64,000 nucleotides of DNA, from the NCBI GenBank assembly GCA_052035735.1, contig JBPOHI010000010.1, positions 6,861 to 70,860 of the forward strand. The letters are read 5' to 3'. This document shows positions 61,501 through 64,000 of this stretch, piece by piece (within the stretch, counting starts at the first letter, position 1; the number at the start of each line of letters is the position of its first letter). Position numbers and translations under genes: made by a program. Under the pieces are notes generated by a model, which did no database searches, was not told where the DNA came from, and saw nothing but the letters and a program-made list of their open reading frames with translations. The stretch comes from JAGPDF01 sp052035735. Lineage in GTDB: Bacteria > Acidobacteriota > Thermoanaerobaculia > Multivoradales > JAGPDF01.

Positions 61501-64000
61501 TCGGGAAGGCGACGGACGCGTCCCCGAAGTCGAGCCCGCGCACGGCGACGGTGTAGTCCTCGACCTCGCCGTCCGCGGCGACGCCGGTGGACGGCAGGCT
61601 GCCCGCCGTCGACACACGGAAGCGGGCGAAGGTGAGCGTCGTCGGCGTGGCGGTGCAAGGGACGTTGAAGGGCAGGACGTTCGCCCCCGCCACCAGCGCC
61701 TGGTTGTCGAAGATCTTCTCGCCGGCGTCGGCGAAGCTGCCGTTGCGATCGAAGTCGATGAAGGCGTCGAGCTTCGCGACCGCCGAAGCGTTGACGGTGA
61801 CGTTGGCGCTGCCGCAGGCGACGAGGGTCGAAGGCAGGGTGACGCCGTCTTCGTCGTCGACGTTCGGCACGGAGACCTGGTCGTCGCCGTCGGCCGCCAG
61901 CGTCGGCTGGCCGTCGGCTTCGGTGTCGAGCAGGGCGCCCATGCGCAGTGCGCCGCCGCCGTTGACGCCGTGGCGGGCACCGTTCGCCGCGAGCAGCGTC
62001 GGATAGGCCCAAGGCGGCCCCTGGGCGCTGCCCGGGGAGTCGGCGAAGTCGAGCGGCAGGATCGTGTCGGTGTCGCTTGCGCTGTCGTTGCCGGGGTTGG
62101 TGTCGGAGATGCCGCCGCCGCTGATGGTGGCGGTGTTGGCGAGCGAGCCGGAGGCGTTGTCGGCCAGCGTGCAGACGGCGGTGTAGGTGGCCGAGGTGCC
62201 GGCCGGCAGCGTTGCGCCGTCGGCGATGTTGCCGGCGACCGGACCGGGCGTGCAGGAAGCCCCGACTCCGGTCGGGGCGCAAGTCCAACTGACGGAAGCA
62301 CATTCGACCGGGAAGGTGTCGGCTACCGCGGCTGCCGTCGCCGTCGCCGGTCCGGCGTTGGCGGCGACGATGGTGTAGGTCACCGTCATGCCGGGAACCG
62401 CCGTCGTCACGCCGTCGGTCTTGGTGATCGAAAGGTCGGCGACCGGATTGACCGTCGTCGTATCGGTGGCGCTGTTGTTGGCGGAGTTCGTATCGCCGGC
62501 AAGCGCCACGGTCGCCGTGTTCGAGAGCGTGCCCGAAGCCGTGCCGTCGACCGTCGCGCTGACGGTATAGGTCACGCTGCCGCCCGCGGCGACGGTCGCG
62601 GAGTCGTTGATGTTGCCGGCGACGGGACCGGCGGTGCAGCTCGAGCTGGGCGTGGCGACGCAGGTCCAGGTCGGGCTGAGGAGCGCTGCGGGGAAGGTGT
62701 CGGCGATCGTCGCTGCAATCGCGGTGCTCGGACCCGCGTTGCTGACCACGATCGTGTAGCTGGTTGCGCTGCCGGCGTTGATCGAGGTCTGGCCGTCGGT
62801 CTTGGTGATCGCGAGATCGAACAGGACGACGAGCGTGTCGTTGTCGAGCGAGCTGTTGTCGCCTGGCGTCGGATCGGCCGTGGCCGACGAGACCGTGGCG
62901 GTGTTGTTCAGCGTGCCGGTGGCGGAGGGGGAGATGTCGCAGGTCGCGGTCCAGGTCACCGAGGCCGTCACCGGGAAGGTCATGCCGCTCTCGGCGATGT
63001 TGCCTGCGATCGGTCCGGCCGTGTTGCCCGTAGCCCCGTCGGCGGCGACGCTCGTCCAGCTGCAGCCGGAGAGGATGCCGGGGAAGGTGTCGCTCACCGC
63101 GACGCCGGTGGCCACGGACGGTCCGGCGTTCAACGCCGTGATGGTGTAGGTGACGGGCGTGCCTGGAGTCTCGGTCGTCGAGCCATCGGACTTGAAGATC
63201 TGCAGGTTGGTCTGCGGCGTCAGGGTGTCGGTATCCGTGGCGCTGTTGTTTCCCGGCGTCGGATCGGTCGTGACCGCAGTGATGGTCGCGGTGTTGGCGA
63301 GCGATCCGGTCGCGTTCGCAGTGATGTCGCACGTCGCGGTATAGGTCGCCGAGGCGGCCGGAGGCAGCGTGATGCCACCGTTCGAGATGTTGCCAACCAC
63401 CGGGCCGGCGGTGTTGCCGGTGGCGCCGCCAGCGGCGACGCTCGTCCAGCTGCAACCGGAGAGGATGCCGGGGAAGGTGTCGGCGACCGTCACTCCGGTC
63501 GCCACCGAGGGGCCGGCGTTCGAGGCGACAATCGTGTAGGTCACCGGAGCACCGGGGACCGCGGTCGTGCTGCCGTCGGTCTTGGTGATCGAGACGTCGG
63601 CCTGCGGCGTCAGCGTGTCGGAGTCGGTTGCGCTGTTGTTGGCCGGGACGGGATCGGTGACGCCGGACGAAACGGTCGCCGTATTGGAGAGCGTTCCGGT
63701 GGCCGCGGCCGAAATGGTGCAGCTCGCCGTGAAGGTGACGGAGCCACCGGACGGGAGGAATACGCTGGCGTTGACGTTCCCGGACCCGTTCGCCGGACAG
63801 GTACCTCCGGCCGCGCCGACGCAAGTCCAGATACAGGTCAGAGAGGCCGGGAAGGTGTCGGCGACGGTCGCCGAGCCCGGCGTCGACGGACCGGCGTTCG
63901 AGGCGGTAATCGTGTAGGTCACCGACTGGCCGGGCACGGCCGTCGTGACGCCGTCGGTCTTGGTGATACTGAGATCCGCCACCGCGTTGACGGTGGTCGT
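58526..64000 (-). CDS. Giant DUF11/GEVED repeat surface protein (partial, N-terminus outside window)
   Basis: At least 1820 residues and open at the right edge; the GTG at 63982 is only an internal valine, since the coding frame and repeat continue beyond. Nine DUF11 units of about 130 residues (each starting like ADLSITKTDG and ending NNSATDTDTL) are interrupted after the fifth by two GEVED domains (DDEDGVTLPS ... DGEVEDYTV). The C-terminal ~395 residues form a different, cysteine-containing region ending DGFESGDTSAWSATVP. It lacks an IPTL tail. DUF11 and GEVED domains occur in long extracellular adhesive or stalk-like proteins; export signal is presumably upstream. Confidence 0.85.
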   Translation of the reverse strand, partial: TTTVNAVADLSITKTDGVTTAVPGQSVTYTITASNAGPSTPGSATVADTFPASLTCIWTCVGAAGGTCPANGSGNVNASVFLPSGGSVTFTASCTISAAATGTLSNTATVSSGVTDPVPANNSATDSDTLTPQADVSITKTDGSTTAVPGAPVTYTIVASNAGPSVATGVTVADTFPGILSGCSWTSVAAGGATGNTAGPVVGNISNGGITLPPAASATYTATCDITANATGSLANTATITAVTTDPTPGNNSATDTDTLTPQTNLQIFKSDGSTTETPGTPVTYTITALNAGPSVATGVAVSDTFPGILSGCSWTSVAADGATGNTAGPIAGNIAESGMTFPVTASVTWTATCDISPSATGTLNNTATVSSATADPTPGDNSSLDNDTLVVLFDLAITKTDGQTSINAGSATSYTIVVSNAGPSTAIAATIADTFPAALLSPTWTCVATPSSSCTAGPVAGNINDSATVAAGGSVTYTVSATVDGTASGTLSNTATVALAGDTNSANNSATDTTTVNPVADLSITKTDGVTTAVPGMTVTYTIVAANAGPATATAAAVADTFPVECASVSWTCAPTGVGASCTPGPVAGNIADGATLPAGTSATYTAVCTLADNASGSLANTATISGGGISDTNPGNDSASDTDTILPLDFADSPGSAQGPPWAYPTLLAANGARHGVNGGGALRMGALLDTEADGQPTLAADGDDQVSVPNVDDEDGVTLPSTLVACGSANVTVNASAVAKLDAFIDFDRNGSFADAGEKIFDNQALVAGANVLPFNVPCTATPTTLTFARFRVSTAGSLPSTGVAADGEVEDYTVAVRGLDFGDASVAFPTLLAGNGARHIVVPGALLLGATVDTEADGQPTAGANGDDLATSDDEDGVTFTSLLIRGQNASVTVTASAPGVLNAWLDFNGDGNWTTTGDAIFVNQGLAAGANNLSFPVPATATTNLNTVARFRFATAGGLSFNGLANDGEVEDHAVATAAEADVAITKTDGAASEVPGTTVTYTIVASNNGPDAASGVTVADTFAGILSGCSTTSVAAGGATGNDAGPLAGNLSDSGITLPLGGTVTYTATCTISAGATGSLANTATISSATGDPVSGNNSATDTDTLTPQTDLAITKTDGATTEIPGTPVTYTLVVTNAGPSDAVGATVADTFPAIVTGVTWTCVGANGGICPAAGSGNINALVDLPAAGAASVTFTATGNISAAATGSLSNTATVAAGAGATDPVPGNNSATDTDTLSVESDLAITKTDGSAIEVPGTTVTYTITASNAGPSNNPAATVADTFPAIVSGVTWTCVGGGGGSCAAAGAGNLNETVNLPAGGSVTFTATGTIASSATGTLANTATVTAAGGTTDPTPGNNSATDTDTLEPSADIQITKDDSADPPPAGQDLIYTLTVTNLGPSDATGIAVSDPLPAEVTYVSDDCGGANTPPWGWTIGNLAAGATEVCNITVSINPAPPTSISNTASVTSTTPDPASGNDSDTEITTLDAVPPQVTNVDSIAGTGDATLAECETANVTITSLRLTFDEAMQNPVGDSDPDDVTNPANYLVVTAGPDFDFATTGCGGAAGDDVALAVSGVSYDGGTDTATLSLAAPLPSAQIRLFACDALTDLAGNALDGDADTTAGGDFRRAFRSDPGNVFANGHFDCDAADWNAVAATPAEISWTGGDDADDADDSGAVHFTNLAPGVDTSFRLWQCYDIPTAALFDVEARVRLAAAPGAFIGFSRRCEFFSAAACSGSLGVQTSALALADTAGSWLTLATEVSRPAGAVAARCDFSFETATGASFDGWLDATRFVATGGLFSDGFESGDTSAWSATVP
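59720..63982 (-). repeat. Tandem DUF11 repeat array (about 390-bp units)
   Basis: Nine imperfect units of about 385-395 bp encode DUF11 domains. Five units lie at 62055-63982, four at 59720-61045, and between them two GEVED units. A DNA-level core recurring near each unit start in the written strand is GTGTCGGTGGCGCTGTTGTT (for example near 60286 and 60677). Such arrays can expand or contract by recombination, and can be misassembled. Confidence 0.75.

Overview
The window is a gene-dense, very GC-rich bacterial chromosome segment (hand-counted lines give roughly 60-73 % GC). Genes are packed with 1-14 bp overlaps and no gene-free gap exceeds 300 bp. The organism is inferred to be diderm: it has SurA-like and lipoprotein parvulins, a MurE with the meso-diaminopimelate motif DNPR, and large secreted proteins with an IPTL-CTERM sorting signal and a DGFESGD tail. 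Together with the dcw layout this resembles Acidobacteriota (Thermoanaerobaculia-like), but the taxonomic call is an inference without marker comparison.

Region 1 (1-21471) is an envelope glycoconjugate region. It opens with a truncated M20 peptidase. It then holds several GT-C-type membrane glycosyltransferases (one AftB-like, one with a TPR tail), a DegT aminotransferase, an LTA-synthase-like sulfatase, a GT2 polyprenyl-phosphate glycosyltransferase, an SDR epimerase, two methyltransferases, a PAP2 phosphatase, a transporter/spermidine-synthase fusion, a UbiA prenyltransferase of the decaprenylphosphoryl-ribose type, and two tandem YfhO-like proteins. Together they could build and export a lipid-linked sugar polymer.

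Region 2 (21560-27247) is metabolic: biotin carboxylase and biotin carrier (a split acyl-CoA carboxylase alpha chain), a small secreted protein, a ThrE-type exporter, and transhydrogenase subunits PntAb and PntB without the NAD-binding subunit.

Region 3 (27524-49764) holds mfd and two periplasmic parvulin/SurA genes. The division and cell-wall (dcw) operon follows: mraZ-rsmH-ftsL-ftsI-murE-mraY-murD-ftsW-murG-murC-ftsQ-ftsA-ftsZ. It starts from a recognisable promoter with 10-bp-spaced MraZ-type repeats. murF, murB and ddl are absent from it. VanZ-like and MgtC/DUF4010 membrane proteins follow.

Region 4 (49774-64000, all minus strand) is the accessory and most unusual part. It has a giant DUF11/GEVED repeat surface protein (cut by the window edge) and a 1547-residue beta-helix protein with an internal IPTL-CTERM signal abutting a second signal-peptide-like segment. 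Then come three tandem phage-tail-collar paralogues, a DUF6916-like protein, a Tat-signal protein and a GNAT acetyltransferase. A nucleotidyltransferase/63-residue gene pair lies downstream. No phage structural genes accompany the collar triplet, so it is best read as a domesticated, probably surface-related system of unknown function.
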